From positions 1 through 64,000 of the forward strand of contig JACKAX010000012.1 in NCBI GenBank assembly GCA_020634875.1: DNA of 64,000 nucleotides, in the 5' to 3' direction. The position numbers and the translations under genes were made by a program. Source of the DNA: Anaerolineales bacterium (GTDB lineage: Bacteria > Chloroflexota > Anaerolineae > Anaerolineales > JABWBV01). Below the pieces are notes generated by a model that made no database searches, was not told the DNA's origin, and saw only the letters and a program-made list of their open reading frames with translations. Below, in pieces: positions 1 through 6,743 of this stretch. The stretch's first letter is position 1. Every line of letters begins with the position of its first letter.

Positions 1-9
1 GGATCCCCC

Positions 10-435
10 ATGAAATCCCTCACTTCCGAAGAATGTCTCGAGTTTATGCTCGCCCAACCCCGCACGGCGAAACTTGCCACTGTCCGCGCGGATGGCCGCC
101 CGCATGTGGCCCCGATCTGGTTTGCGTTGGACGGGGATGTGCTGTATTTCACGACCTGGCACACCACCGTCAAAGCCGCCAACCTGAAACGCGACCCCCG
201 CGTTTGCCTCGTGGTGGACGATGAAACGCCCCCGTTCGGGTTTGTCCAATACGAGGGCGTGGCGCACTTCGTCGAAGATGCGGACGCGCTCCTGCATTGG
301 GCGACAGTGATCGGCGGGCGGTACATGGGCGCGGATCAGGCCGAGGCGTTTGGCAAACGGAATGCGGTGCCGGGAGAATATCTTTATCGGGTTGAACCCA
401 CCAAGATTATCGGGATGGATAAAATGTCGGAATAG
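10..435 (+). CDS. PPOX-class F420/flavin-dependent oxidoreductase
   Basis: A 141-residue protein with the split beta-barrel fold of the pyridoxamine-phosphate-oxidase-like superfamily. The signature 'ATVRADGRPHVAPIWF' (about residues 24-39) and the following 'KAANLKRDPRVCLVVDD' are typical of the small F420-dependent (FDOR-B) or FMN-binding branch. These enzymes carry out two-electron reductions on small molecules in the cytoplasm; the substrate cannot be read from sequence. The start is only 9 bases from the window edge, so the promoter and ribosome binding site are not visible. The gene stands alone: the next gene is on the opposite strand. Whether the cofactor is F420, FMN or haem is unresolved. 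Confidence 0.85.
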   Translation: MKSLTSEECLEFMLAQPRTAKLATVRADGRPHVAPIWFALDGDVLYFTTWHTTVKAANLKRDPRVCLVVDDETPPFGFVQYEGVAHFVEDADALLHWATVIGGRYMGADQAEAFGKRNAVPGEYLYRVEPTKIIGMDKMSE

Positions 436-460
436 AGGTGTGTTTTTGAGAAGATAAGGA

Positions 461-570
461 TGTCATTCCGAACGTAGTGAGGAATCCCTGATACGAGCCT
501 CGATTGATACGCGTAACAGGGATTTCTCGTCGCAAAGCGTCGGATGTACTCATCCGCACTCGAAATGACA
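461..570. repeat. Interspersed palindromic element with TGTCATTCCGA ends
   Basis: A 110-bp element bounded by TGTCATTCCGA at the left and TCGAAATGACA at the right, which are inverted copies with one mismatch. The inside contains shorter fold-back segments (AATCCCTG/CAGGGATT). It lies in the 230-bp gap between two convergent genes. Elements starting TGTCATT(C/G)CGA are a common non-coding dispersed type in bacterial genomes, and a relative sits at 51337-51430 in this window. No coding potential is evident. Confidence 0.6.
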
Positions 571-602
571 GAAAAAGGACTTAGCAACGCCGTTCCTTTT
601 TC
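571..602 (-). terminator. Hairpin, possible terminator of the phosphotransferase gene
   Basis: GAAAAAGGA (571-579) pairs perfectly with TCCTTTTTC (594-602) around a loop containing AACGCCGT. Read on the minus strand it follows the phosphotransferase gene by about 60 bases and gives a stem ending in a T-run. The stem is AT-rich, so terminator function is only a reasonable guess. The loop shares the AACGCCGTTCCTT word with repeats at 1894-1959 and 53445. Confidence 0.4.
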
Positions 603-665
603 GTTTAAAAAAGCTGTGTTCTTCTGTCCCCTCTGTGCTATCTGTGTACAATTCTTCCCCAAATC

Positions 666-1658
666 TTACGGCAGACTCTCCGCGATTTCGTCTAATTGCA
701 GAGTCGCCTGTTCCATCTCCTCTTCCCGCTTGTGCCGGAAACCCCAAATGGCGGCGAGGCCAATGTGCATGGCTTTGTAAATTTGTCGGCGCAGCAACGC
801 GTGGGAAGGCGCGGGGCTAATTTCCTCATTGTCCCCGTACCCCGCTTCAAAAGTGGCGATCCGGGCCTCCCATTGAGGATTCTCGCGGCGAAGGGCCAGC
901 AAAAACATGATCCAGTCCGCCCTCGGATCGCCCCACCAGGCACGTTCCATATCCAAAACTCCGGTGATGGTTGGGCCATCCTCCCCCCGTTCGACGAGAA
1001 AATTGAACGTCCATAGGTTGCCGTGCAGCAGACTGGGGCGCACAATTTCATCGAAAATGTGCGACTGGTTCCGAATGAACTTGAAAATCGCATCGAAGGT
1101 GGGAAGTTTCAGCTCGTGCGCTTCCATACTTTGCGAAATGCGTGAAAACCGTTCGAGAACGACATCGCTCCATTGGGCGTGAAAACCCGGAAAGGGATAC
1201 CCGAACCATTCGCCCGAGGTGGCGTGCATCCGCTGAACAATTTCCCCGCATTGCCGCCAAAGGGATAGATTTTCGTCGGGTGTCAGTTCGTGTTCGATCT
1301 CGCTCCACCGCTCGCCGGGTAGCACGCTCTGAAACATATAATCCCGGTCAATCAACTGGTGGGTGAAGTCGGTCAACAAAATCTTCGGAATGAGCGGCGA
1401 CAGCGAAGCAAAATAAGGAAACATGGCGTGTTCCCGCCGCATCAACACCACGTCGTCCCAAAAAAGATCGGGCCTGGGCTGAGGTGCGACGCGCAAGATC
1501 GCCTTGTTCCGGCCTCCCAGCTTGACGAGATACGTTTCGTTGAAGGTGCCGCCCCCCATTTCTTGAATCGCCCCTACCTTCACCTCTCTGCCAAACCCCC
1601 GCTGACACATTTGGACAATTTCATCTTTCGTAAGTTTTGCCAGTGGTTCGTCGAACAT
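666..1658 (-). CDS. Phosphotransferase-fold (APH/choline kinase-like) protein with altered catalytic loop
   Basis: A 330-residue protein of the aminoglycoside-phosphotransferase/choline-kinase fold. Visible landmarks are an N-lobe with 'GGGTFNETYLVKLG' (nucleotide loop), the catalytic-loop region 'LLHGNLWTFNFLV', and the metal-binding region 'GVLDMERAWWGDPRADW'. In the family the loop normally reads HGDLxxxN, the Asp being the catalytic base. Here the Asp is Asn (codon AAC), so activity may be lost or changed. Full length is normal for the family. It could be a small-molecule kinase or a pseudokinase; the target is unknown. The gene stands alone with an unusual perfect palindrome 56 bases upstream of its start. 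Confidence 0.8.
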   Translation of the reverse strand: MFDEPLAKLTKDEIVQMCQRGFGREVKVGAIQEMGGGTFNETYLVKLGGRNKAILRVAPQPRPDLFWDDVVLMRREHAMFPYFASLSPLIPKILLTDFTHQLIDRDYMFQSVLPGERWSEIEHELTPDENLSLWRQCGEIVQRMHATSGEWFGYPFPGFHAQWSDVVLERFSRISQSMEAHELKLPTFDAIFKFIRNQSHIFDEIVRPSLLHGNLWTFNFLVERGEDGPTITGVLDMERAWWGDPRADWIMFLLALRRENPQWEARIATFEAGYGDNEEISPAPSHALLRRQIYKAMHIGLAAIWGFRHKREEEMEQATLQLDEIAESLP

Positions 1659-1713
1659 TGTGATTTATTCTCGCATGATAGTTTATAGCTGCTCCTGCTT
1701 AAAGAGGATACTC

Positions 1714-1769
1714 CCCGGAAAAAAGGGTGAAAGGGGGATGTACATCCCCCTTTCACCCTTTTTTCCGGG
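1714..1769. repeat. Perfect 56-bp palindrome
   Basis: Two 28-base arms are exact inverted copies with no loop. The axis lies between 1741 and 1742, inside GGGGGATGTACATCCCCC. The outer part reads CCCGGAAAAAAGGGTG and its complement, resembling a rho-independent terminator with A and T tracts. It lies between two divergent genes (starts at 1658 on - and 2002 on +), where neither gene needs a terminator unless a small transcript is made here. No ORF of note is present in 1659-2001. Confidence 0.85.
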
Positions 1770-1893
1770 TTAACCGCTACTCTAGGTAGTGATGATATTT
1801 TTCCTGAACGCATCATCTGGCACATTATACTTCTGACAGTGCTATACTTTCAAAGTCCCCAATATCTTCCTACAAATCCTGATCTGGACACCG

Positions 1894-1959
1894 ACGAACG
1901 GCGTTCCTTCAAACGATCTCGCTGAATTCAAAAGACGCCTCTTAAGGAACGCCGTTCGT
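1894..1959. repeat. Inverted repeat with 16-bp perfect arms, upstream of peptidase gene
   Basis: ACGAACGGCGTTCCTT (1894-1909) and AAGGAACGCCGTTCGT (1944-1959) are exact inverted copies around a 34-base spacer, ending 42 bases before the M20 peptidase start. Near copies of the arm occur at 581-600 and 53445-53460, so this is probably a dispersed repeat rather than a gene-specific operator, although it could form a hairpin in the peptidase leader. Confidence 0.65.
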
Positions 1960-2001
1960 GCAAAATAAAACGAAACCCTTCACAACACAATCCTCAACCT
2001 C

Positions 2002-3327
2002 ATGACAAACTTCGCTTTCTATGCCCAATCCCCCGCCGCCCTCCTCCAAAAACTGATCCAATTTGACACCACCAACCCACCTGGGAACGAAATCGCGTGT
2101 GTCAGCTTCATCGGTGACCTGCTGACCCAGGCGGGTATCCCCTTCCAAACCTTTGCCCGCACTCCCGAACGCCCGAACCTGATCGCCCGCCTCCCCGGAC
2201 AAGGTCGTGCGGCCCCACTCCTCCTCTACGGCCACGTAGATGTTGTCACCACCGAAAACCAGCGCTGGACGCATCCCCCGTTTGAAGCCAAAATCGCCGA
2301 CGGCATGATCTGGGGCCGCGGCGCGCTCGACATGAAAGGCGGCGTTGCCATGATGGTTGCCGCCTTCCTCCGCGCGGCAGAACAGGCCAAAACCCACCCC
2401 CTTCCCGGAGATGTTGTCCTCACCATCCTCAGCGATGAAGAAGCGGGCGGCGACTACGGTGCAAAATTCCTTGTGGAAACTCATGCCGAACAATTTGCAG
2501 GCATCAAATACGCCATTGGCGAATTCGGCGGGTTTTCGCTCACGATTGGGGGCAAACGTTTTTACCCTATTCAAGTCTCCGAAAAACAAATCTGCTGGAT
2601 CAAAGCCTCCGTACGCGGCATGGGCGGTCACGGCTCAGCCCCTGTGCGCGGGCAAGCGATGGCCCGGCTCGCCACCCTCCTCCGCAATTTAGACCAAATC
2701 CCACTTCCCATCCACATCACCCCCACAGCAAAAGCGATGTTTGAAGCCATGGGCGCGGCGATGGGCAGCCTCAGCGGGTGGATGATCGCCCAGCTTGCGA
2801 ACCCCACCCTCGCGGGGCCGGTCCTCTCCATCCTCGGCACCCGCGGCCTGACATTTGGCCCCCTCGTGCGCCACACCGTCAGCCCGACGATTTTGCACGG
2901 CAGTTCCAAAATCAATGTCATCCCGAACGAAGTCTCCGTGGAACTGGACGGGCGGATGCTCCCCGGCTTCAAACCTGACGAAATGCTAGCCGAACTCCGT
3001 GCCGTTGTCGGCGACGGTGTCACCCTCGAAGTAGTCCGCCACGACCCGGGGCCGCGCGACCCCGACATGGGCTGGTTCGACACGCTCGCGGGCATCCTCC
3101 GCGAGGCCGATCCAACTGGCGTACCCGTTCCCCTACTGTTGAGCGGCGTCACCGATGGGCGATATTTCTCCCAATTGGGCATCCAGACTTACGGCTTTTT
3201 GCCGATGCCCCTTCCCAGTGATTTCAACTTCACTGGCATGATTCATGGCCCCGACGAGCGTGTGTCCGTGGATGCGATGGAGTTTGGCACCCGCGCGATT
3301 GGTGTAGCGTTGGAACGCGCAAAATAA
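2002..3327 (+). CDS. M20-family metallopeptidase (ArgE/DapE/ACY1-like)
   Basis: A 441-residue cytoplasmic zinc hydrolase. Expected metal ligands are visible: H78 in 'LLYGHVDVV' with D80 behind it, bridging D110 in 'GRGALDMKGG', and the catalytic/ligand pair E146-E147 in 'SDEEAGGDYG'. The dimerisation domain occupies roughly residues 195-330, and the last ligand is the His in 'MIHGPDERV' near the C-terminus. Family members remove acyl groups from amino acids or cleave dipeptides; the substrate is not predictable. It heads an operon: its stop overlaps the next start (TAATG). A 16-bp-arm inverted repeat sits just upstream. Confidence 0.9.
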   Translation: MTNFAFYAQSPAALLQKLIQFDTTNPPGNEIACVSFIGDLLTQAGIPFQTFARTPERPNLIARLPGQGRAAPLLLYGHVDVVTTENQRWTHPPFEAKIADGMIWGRGALDMKGGVAMMVAAFLRAAEQAKTHPLPGDVVLTILSDEEAGGDYGAKFLVETHAEQFAGIKYAIGEFGGFSLTIGGKRFYPIQVSEKQICWIKASVRGMGGHGSAPVRGQAMARLATLLRNLDQIPLPIHITPTAKAMFEAMGAAMGSLSGWMIAQLANPTLAGPVLSILGTRGLTFGPLVRHTVSPTILHGSSKINVIPNEVSVELDGRMLPGFKPDEMLAELRAVVGDGVTLEVVRHDPGPRDPDMGWFDTLAGILREADPTGVPVPLLLSGVTDGRYFSQLGIQTYGFLPMPLPSDFNFTGMIHGPDERVSVDAMEFGTRAIGVALERAK

Positions 3328-3782
3328 TGTTATCTTCCCCCAACATCCGCAGCGCCACGCCCGAAGACGCCGAAACGCTCACATCCCTGACAAACGCCGC
3401 CTACGAGAAATATATCCCCCTGCTCGGACGCCCGCCCCAACCGATGACGGCGGATTACCGCGAAATGGCAACCAACCATCCTGTCTGGCTCCTGGAATGG
3501 GAAGGGCAACCCGCGGGGCTGCTGGTATTGATACCCCATCCCGATCATTTGCTCATTTACAGCATCGCCATTCACCCGGATTACCAACGGCGCGGGTTGG
3601 GCAAAACGCTCCTCGCCTGGGCCGAAGAACAAGCACGGCAAGCAAATTTGGACGAGATTCGGTTGTACACAAACGAGAAAATGGCGGCAAATATCGCACT
3701 CTATCAACGAGTGGGATATGAGATCACAGCACGGGAAGCCTACCTCGGCGGAGTGCTTGTACACATGGCAAAGAGACTCTGA
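3327..3782 (+). CDS. GNAT-family N-acetyltransferase
   Basis: A 151-residue acetyltransferase. The acetyl-CoA-binding motif A is plain in 'IHPDYQRRGLGKTLL' (R-R-G-L-G-K), followed by the helix 'AWAEEQARQANLDEIRLYTNE' and the 'YQRVGYE' motif B. The start codon shares its A with the peptidase stop, which implies translational coupling. It probably acetylates an amine on a small molecule or peptide; pairing with an M20 deacylase suggests linked amino-acid derivative metabolism, but this is inference. Confidence 0.9.
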   Translation: MLSSPNIRSATPEDAETLTSLTNAAYEKYIPLLGRPPQPMTADYREMATNHPVWLLEWEGQPAGLLVLIPHPDHLLIYSIAIHPDYQRRGLGKTLLAWAEEQARQANLDEIRLYTNEKMAANIALYQRVGYEITAREAYLGGVLVHMAKRL

Positions 3783-3786
3783 GCGC

Positions 3787-4209
3787 ATGACCCTCCCAGA
3801 ATGGACATGCCCGGCTTGTGGACGCCGCTTCGCAAAACCCAACACCCAACACGTTTGCGCCAGATACACCGTCGAACACCATCTCGATCAGGCCACCCCG
3901 CACGCCCTGTCCCTGTATCGCCGGCTGTTGGCCCTGGCCGCCGAGTGTGGGGAGTTTTTTGAAGAAGCCACGAAAACGGGCATCATGCTCAAAACGCCAG
4001 GGATTTTTATGGCGATCACGTTGAAAAAGAAGGGGCTAAATTGCACGATCTGGTTGCCGGAACCGCTCCATCACAGCTGTGTTCGTGCAAATTATCTCGT
4101 GTCCAACAAGTATGCGGTTCATTTTCAAATCAAGGAATTGGGGGAGTTGGATAAAGAGTTGAAGGGGTGGCTGTGTAGGGCGTATTATTTTTTGGAGGCG
4201 GGAGTATAA
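3787..4209 (+). CDS. DUF5655 domain-containing protein
   Basis: A 140-residue protein. The N-terminus 'WTCPACGRRFAKPNTQHVC' looks like a small zinc-binding segment (C-x2-C and a later H/C), followed by a DUF5655-like domain ('FEEATKTGIMLKTPGIFMAITLKKKGLNCTIWL'). This start (4 bases after the upstream stop) is preferred over an earlier in-frame one that would overlap the acetyltransferase by 65 bases and add residues outside the domain. It is the third gene of the 2002-4852 operon. Family function is not established; some members look like transporters' or nucleic-acid-binding partners, but nothing here decides this. Confidence 0.75.
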   Translation: MTLPEWTCPACGRRFAKPNTQHVCARYTVEHHLDQATPHALSLYRRLLALAAECGEFFEEATKTGIMLKTPGIFMAITLKKKGLNCTIWLPEPLHHSCVRANYLVSNKYAVHFQIKELGELDKELKGWLCRAYYFLEAGV

Positions 4210-4219
4210 TCGCCCACTT

Positions 4220-4852
4220 ATGTTTAAACCCATCCGCTGGCGCACCTTTCCGCGCGACTTTCTTGTTATCCAATTCGCCTTCCTCATGTTTGGCTTTGCT
4301 ATCGCGACCATGATCCGCGCGAATATTGGCACCAGTCCGTGGGCTACGTTTGAGGTGGCGATGGCGAATATTTTGCACATCACGCCCGGTACGATGACAG
4401 TCATTGACGGGTTTATCGTGCTGTCCATTGCTTTGTCCCTGCGAGAGCAGATCGGGTGGGGGACGTTGGCGAATATTCTCAGCATTGGCCCGTGGGAGGA
4501 CCTGGCCCTGTCGTTGATCCGGCCCGCACATGATAACTTTCCCCTGCAATTGGCGATGCTGCTCGTGGCGATTGGGATGATGGGGATTGCGAGCGGGATT
4601 TATATCGGTGTCAGCGCGGGGGCGGGGCCGCGGGACACGTTGATGTTGGGGTTGCACCGGCGCATGGGGTGGAGTGTCCGCGCGGCGCGCAGTAGCATTG
4701 AGGGGGTGGTGGTAACGTTGGGGTGGTTGTTTGGTGGCCCAGTGGGGATCGGGACGTTGATTTTCGCGGTGTTGATTGGAACATCTGTGCAAACAGGGTT
4801 CAAGTTATTGAGAGTGCAGACACGGAAGACTGTTCCGGTAGGGACAGATTGA
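4220..4852 (+). CDS. YczE/YyaS/YitT-family integral membrane protein
   Basis: A 210-residue protein with about five hydrophobic segments, including 'FLVIQFAFLMFGFAIATMI' near the N-terminus and 'MLLVAIGMMGIASGIYIGV' in the middle. The motif 'ANIGTSPWATFEVAMA' after the first helix and 'SAGAGPRDTLMLGLHRR' later are characteristic of the YczE-like family. The role of this family is not well defined; it is a likely cytoplasmic-membrane protein. It starts 10 bases after the DUF5655 gene and closes the operon before a bidirectional terminator at 4858-4908. Confidence 0.8.
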   Translation: MFKPIRWRTFPRDFLVIQFAFLMFGFAIATMIRANIGTSPWATFEVAMANILHITPGTMTVIDGFIVLSIALSLREQIGWGTLANILSIGPWEDLALSLIRPAHDNFPLQLAMLLVAIGMMGIASGIYIGVSAGAGPRDTLMLGLHRRMGWSVRAARSSIEGVVVTLGWLFGGPVGIGTLIFAVLIGTSVQTGFKLLRVQTRKTVPVGTD

Positions 4853-4857
4853 GTTTA

Positions 4858-4908
4858 CCGAAAAAAAGAGACGGCTCGCAGGCCTGCGAGCCGTCTCTTT
4901 TTTTTCGG
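4858..4908. terminator. Bidirectional rho-independent terminator
   Basis: A nearly perfect palindrome: CCG, seven As, GAGACGGCTCGCAGG, then its complement, eight Ts and CGG. It sits between two convergent genes (stops at 4852 and 4921), exactly where a two-way terminator is needed. The outer words CCGAAAAAAAGA and TCTTTTTTTTCGG recur exactly in the hairpin at 46099-46149. Confidence 0.9.
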
Positions 4909-4920
4909 CGTAAATTTTTG

Positions 4921-5940
4921 TTACGGGCGTTTGGGCAGGGAGGCTTCAAAACCACCTACCCCACTGCGGGCGGCGGGAAGCTGGCCTTTGGCGATTTGCA
5001 CGGTGAGTTGATCCATTTGCCCGGCGAGGGCTTGGAGGGGCAGACCACCGTTCGCTTGAATGCCAGCGACGGAGTTGGCACGAGCCTGGGCGATGTCAGC
5101 CAGTTCCAAGGCGGAGATTTTGTTATCGGTCAGGGAGAATTTGACCAGGTCAAGGTAGGTGAAGAGGCTTTCGATGGTGGCGTTCCGGTCGGCGGGGATG
5201 TTGTTGGGGAGAACTTCGAGAACGGCGGTGCCGCGGGCTTCCAGGTTGGCTTGAAATTCGGTGAGCCAGGTTTGGGTTTGCGTTTGGACGGTGTCTGCTT
5301 TGGCCTGGATGGTTTGGGCGGTTGTTTCGAGTTGGGTGAGGGTTTCTTCGGCCAGTTCTACCCCGGCGGCGAGGGAGACTTGAATTTCGTTGAGAATATT
5401 GGAGATTTCATCCAGGCTGGAATCCAGGTCGTTGAGGTCGTTTTCCAATTCTTGCAGAAGGACAAGGGTTTCTTCGGCCAGTTCGCCGTACACATCGTAG
5501 TAGGCGTAAATCAAATCGTAGGCGGCTTGCAAATCTTCCTGGGCGGCGTAGTAGTCGGCATAGATGGCGTCTATTTCGTCGGTGGTGATTTGCCCGTCGG
5601 AGGCAGCTTCTGTGGAGGCTTCGGCAGCGCGGTTGCTGGCGTCGGCGGCGTTTTGGACGGCGGCATCCACTTCGTCAACGACTTCTTCTTCGGATAATTG
5701 GGAGATGTCCGAAGGTTGGGGGGTGATTTGGGCCTGAACGGTGGCTTGCACTGAAGCGTCAATGGTAGCCTGGACCGCAGTGGCGGCAACGTTGGTTGAG
5801 GCGATGGAGGCATCTACTGTGCCTTGCACATCGGGGGTTTCCGCGGGGGCGGGTTGAGCGGTGGGGGCGGCACTGCCACAGGCGAGCATGGCAATGAAAA
5901 GGGTGAGGGCGGTGAGGAGGAGGGAGAGGGTTCTTTTCAT
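4921..5940 (-). CDS. Coiled-coil lipoprotein of unknown function
   Basis: A 339-residue protein with a lipoprotein signal: 'MKRTLSLLLTALTLFIAMLAC', lipobox AMLAC with Cys21. A short Ala/Pro/Thr linker (about 22-40) is followed by several hundred residues of Ala/Glu/Gln/Thr-rich helix with heptad character (for example 'LLQELENDLNDLDSSLDEI'), predicting long coiled coils. No enzymatic motif is seen. It is expected on the outer face of the cytoplasmic membrane. It follows the ferritin gene by 58 bases but a terminator lies between, so co-transcription is partial at best. I do not recognise a family. Confidence 0.8.
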   Translation of the reverse strand: MKRTLSLLLTALTLFIAMLACGSAAPTAQPAPAETPDVQGTVDASIASTNVAATAVQATIDASVQATVQAQITPQPSDISQLSEEEVVDEVDAAVQNAADASNRAAEASTEAASDGQITTDEIDAIYADYYAAQEDLQAAYDLIYAYYDVYGELAEETLVLLQELENDLNDLDSSLDEISNILNEIQVSLAAGVELAEETLTQLETTAQTIQAKADTVQTQTQTWLTEFQANLEARGTAVLEVLPNNIPADRNATIESLFTYLDLVKFSLTDNKISALELADIAQARANSVAGIQANGGLPLQALAGQMDQLTVQIAKGQLPAARSGVGGFEASLPKRP

Positions 5941-5956
5941 GGGATTGGGAATAAAA

Positions 5957-5988
5957 AAAAGGATGCAATCGAGTGATCACATCCTTTT
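5957..5988 (-). terminator. Terminator of the ferritin gene
   Basis: On the minus strand, AAAAGGATG pairs with CATCCTTTT across a 14-base loop and is followed by further Ts. It begins 11 bases after the ferritin stop and ends before the lipoprotein start. Confidence 0.75.
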
Positions 5989-5998
5989 CAAGAAAAAA

Positions 5999-6517
5999 TT
6001 ATCCAGCTTCAGCGTCGGCCTCGGCCGCGTGGGGATCGGGGCGGCGGGCCAGATAGTCTTCGACCTGGAGGAGGTTGTCTTTTGCACGTTTGACGATGTT
6101 GAGCAGGGTGCTCATGGTGGAAACTTCTTCGCGTTGTTCAGTGATGAACCAACGCAGGAAATCCTGGCCCATGTAGTCGCGTTGGGCTACGGCGATGTCC
6201 ATCAAACCGTTGATCTGGCGGGTGACTTCGAGTTCCCAGTCGAGGGCAGCTTGGACGGCGTCTTCCGCGGATTGGAATTCGTAGCGGGTGGCGGGGATGG
6301 CGGGGATGCGAATCTGTCCGCCGGTGTCCAGCACGTAGTCTACGAATTTCATGGCGTGCATCCGTTCTTCTTCCGACTGGCGGGTGAAGAAGGCGGAGAG
6401 TTGTTCCAAGTCCTGATTGTTAAAGTATGCGGCGATGCTGACGTATTGGAGACTTGCGCCAAATTCATTACCAACTTGTTGGTTGATGGCTTGTTCGAGT
6501 TCGGGGGATATAAGCAT
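5999..6517 (-). CDS. Ferritin (non-haem, Ftn type)
   Basis: A 172-residue iron-storage protein of the four-helix ferritin family. Diiron-site residues are visible: Glu in 'NQQVGNEFGASLQY' (helix A), the 'EEERMHAMKFVDY' motif (helix B, E-x2-H), Glu in 'ALDWELEVTRQ' (helix C) and 'FLRWFITEQREEVSTM' (helix D). It should oxidise Fe(II) and store ferric mineral in a cytoplasmic 24-mer cage. The C-terminal tail (about residues 150-172) is Ala/Asp/Glu-rich and extends beyond the core. A GAGGT ribosome binding site precedes the start. No clear iron-regulator box was recognised in the 226-bp gap upstream. Confidence 0.93.
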   Translation of the reverse strand: MLISPELEQAINQQVGNEFGASLQYVSIAAYFNNQDLEQLSAFFTRQSEEERMHAMKFVDYVLDTGGQIRIPAIPATRYEFQSAEDAVQAALDWELEVTRQINGLMDIAVAQRDYMGQDFLRWFITEQREEVSTMSTLLNIVKRAKDNLLQVEDYLARRPDPHAAEADAEAG

Positions 6518-6589
6518 GTGTACCTCACATAAAATAATGACTTGCCAAATTTTGGAAGTCTAGGGAATATTTTTTGGCCTCCCACAATG

Positions 6590-6663
6590 AACGGGATTTG
6601 CCTGAATTTTGAAGGTGGATATAACGCTTGCACCTCCCCTCAAAATTCAGATAATTTCCCGTT
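6590..6663. repeat. Imperfect 74-bp palindrome between ferritin and regulator genes
   Basis: Left arm 6590-6617 (AACGGGATTTGCCTGAATTT...) and right arm 6631-6663 are inverted copies differing by a few substitutions and small insertions. The loop is 13 bases. It lies in the gap 6518-6743, between the end of the NB-ARC regulator gene and the start of ferritin, and could be a miniature dispersed element or end the upstream transcript. Nothing else was seen in this gap beyond the ferritin ribosome binding site. Confidence 0.5.
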
Positions 6664-6743
6664 GGAAACAGAAGAACCACATTTTTTAGACGGGAGTTTT
6701 CGTAAATGGTTACTTTGTATGGTCCGGTGAAGATTTCCAAAGT

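Noticed and set aside
461..570. Insertion sequence remnant
   Set aside because: No transposase fragment or target duplication; the structure fits a short non-coding palindromic repeat.
4723..5697. 324-codon open frame on the plus strand
   Set aside because: Antisense of the coiled-coil lipoprotein and overlaps a bidirectional terminator; Gly/Val/Phe-rich translation.
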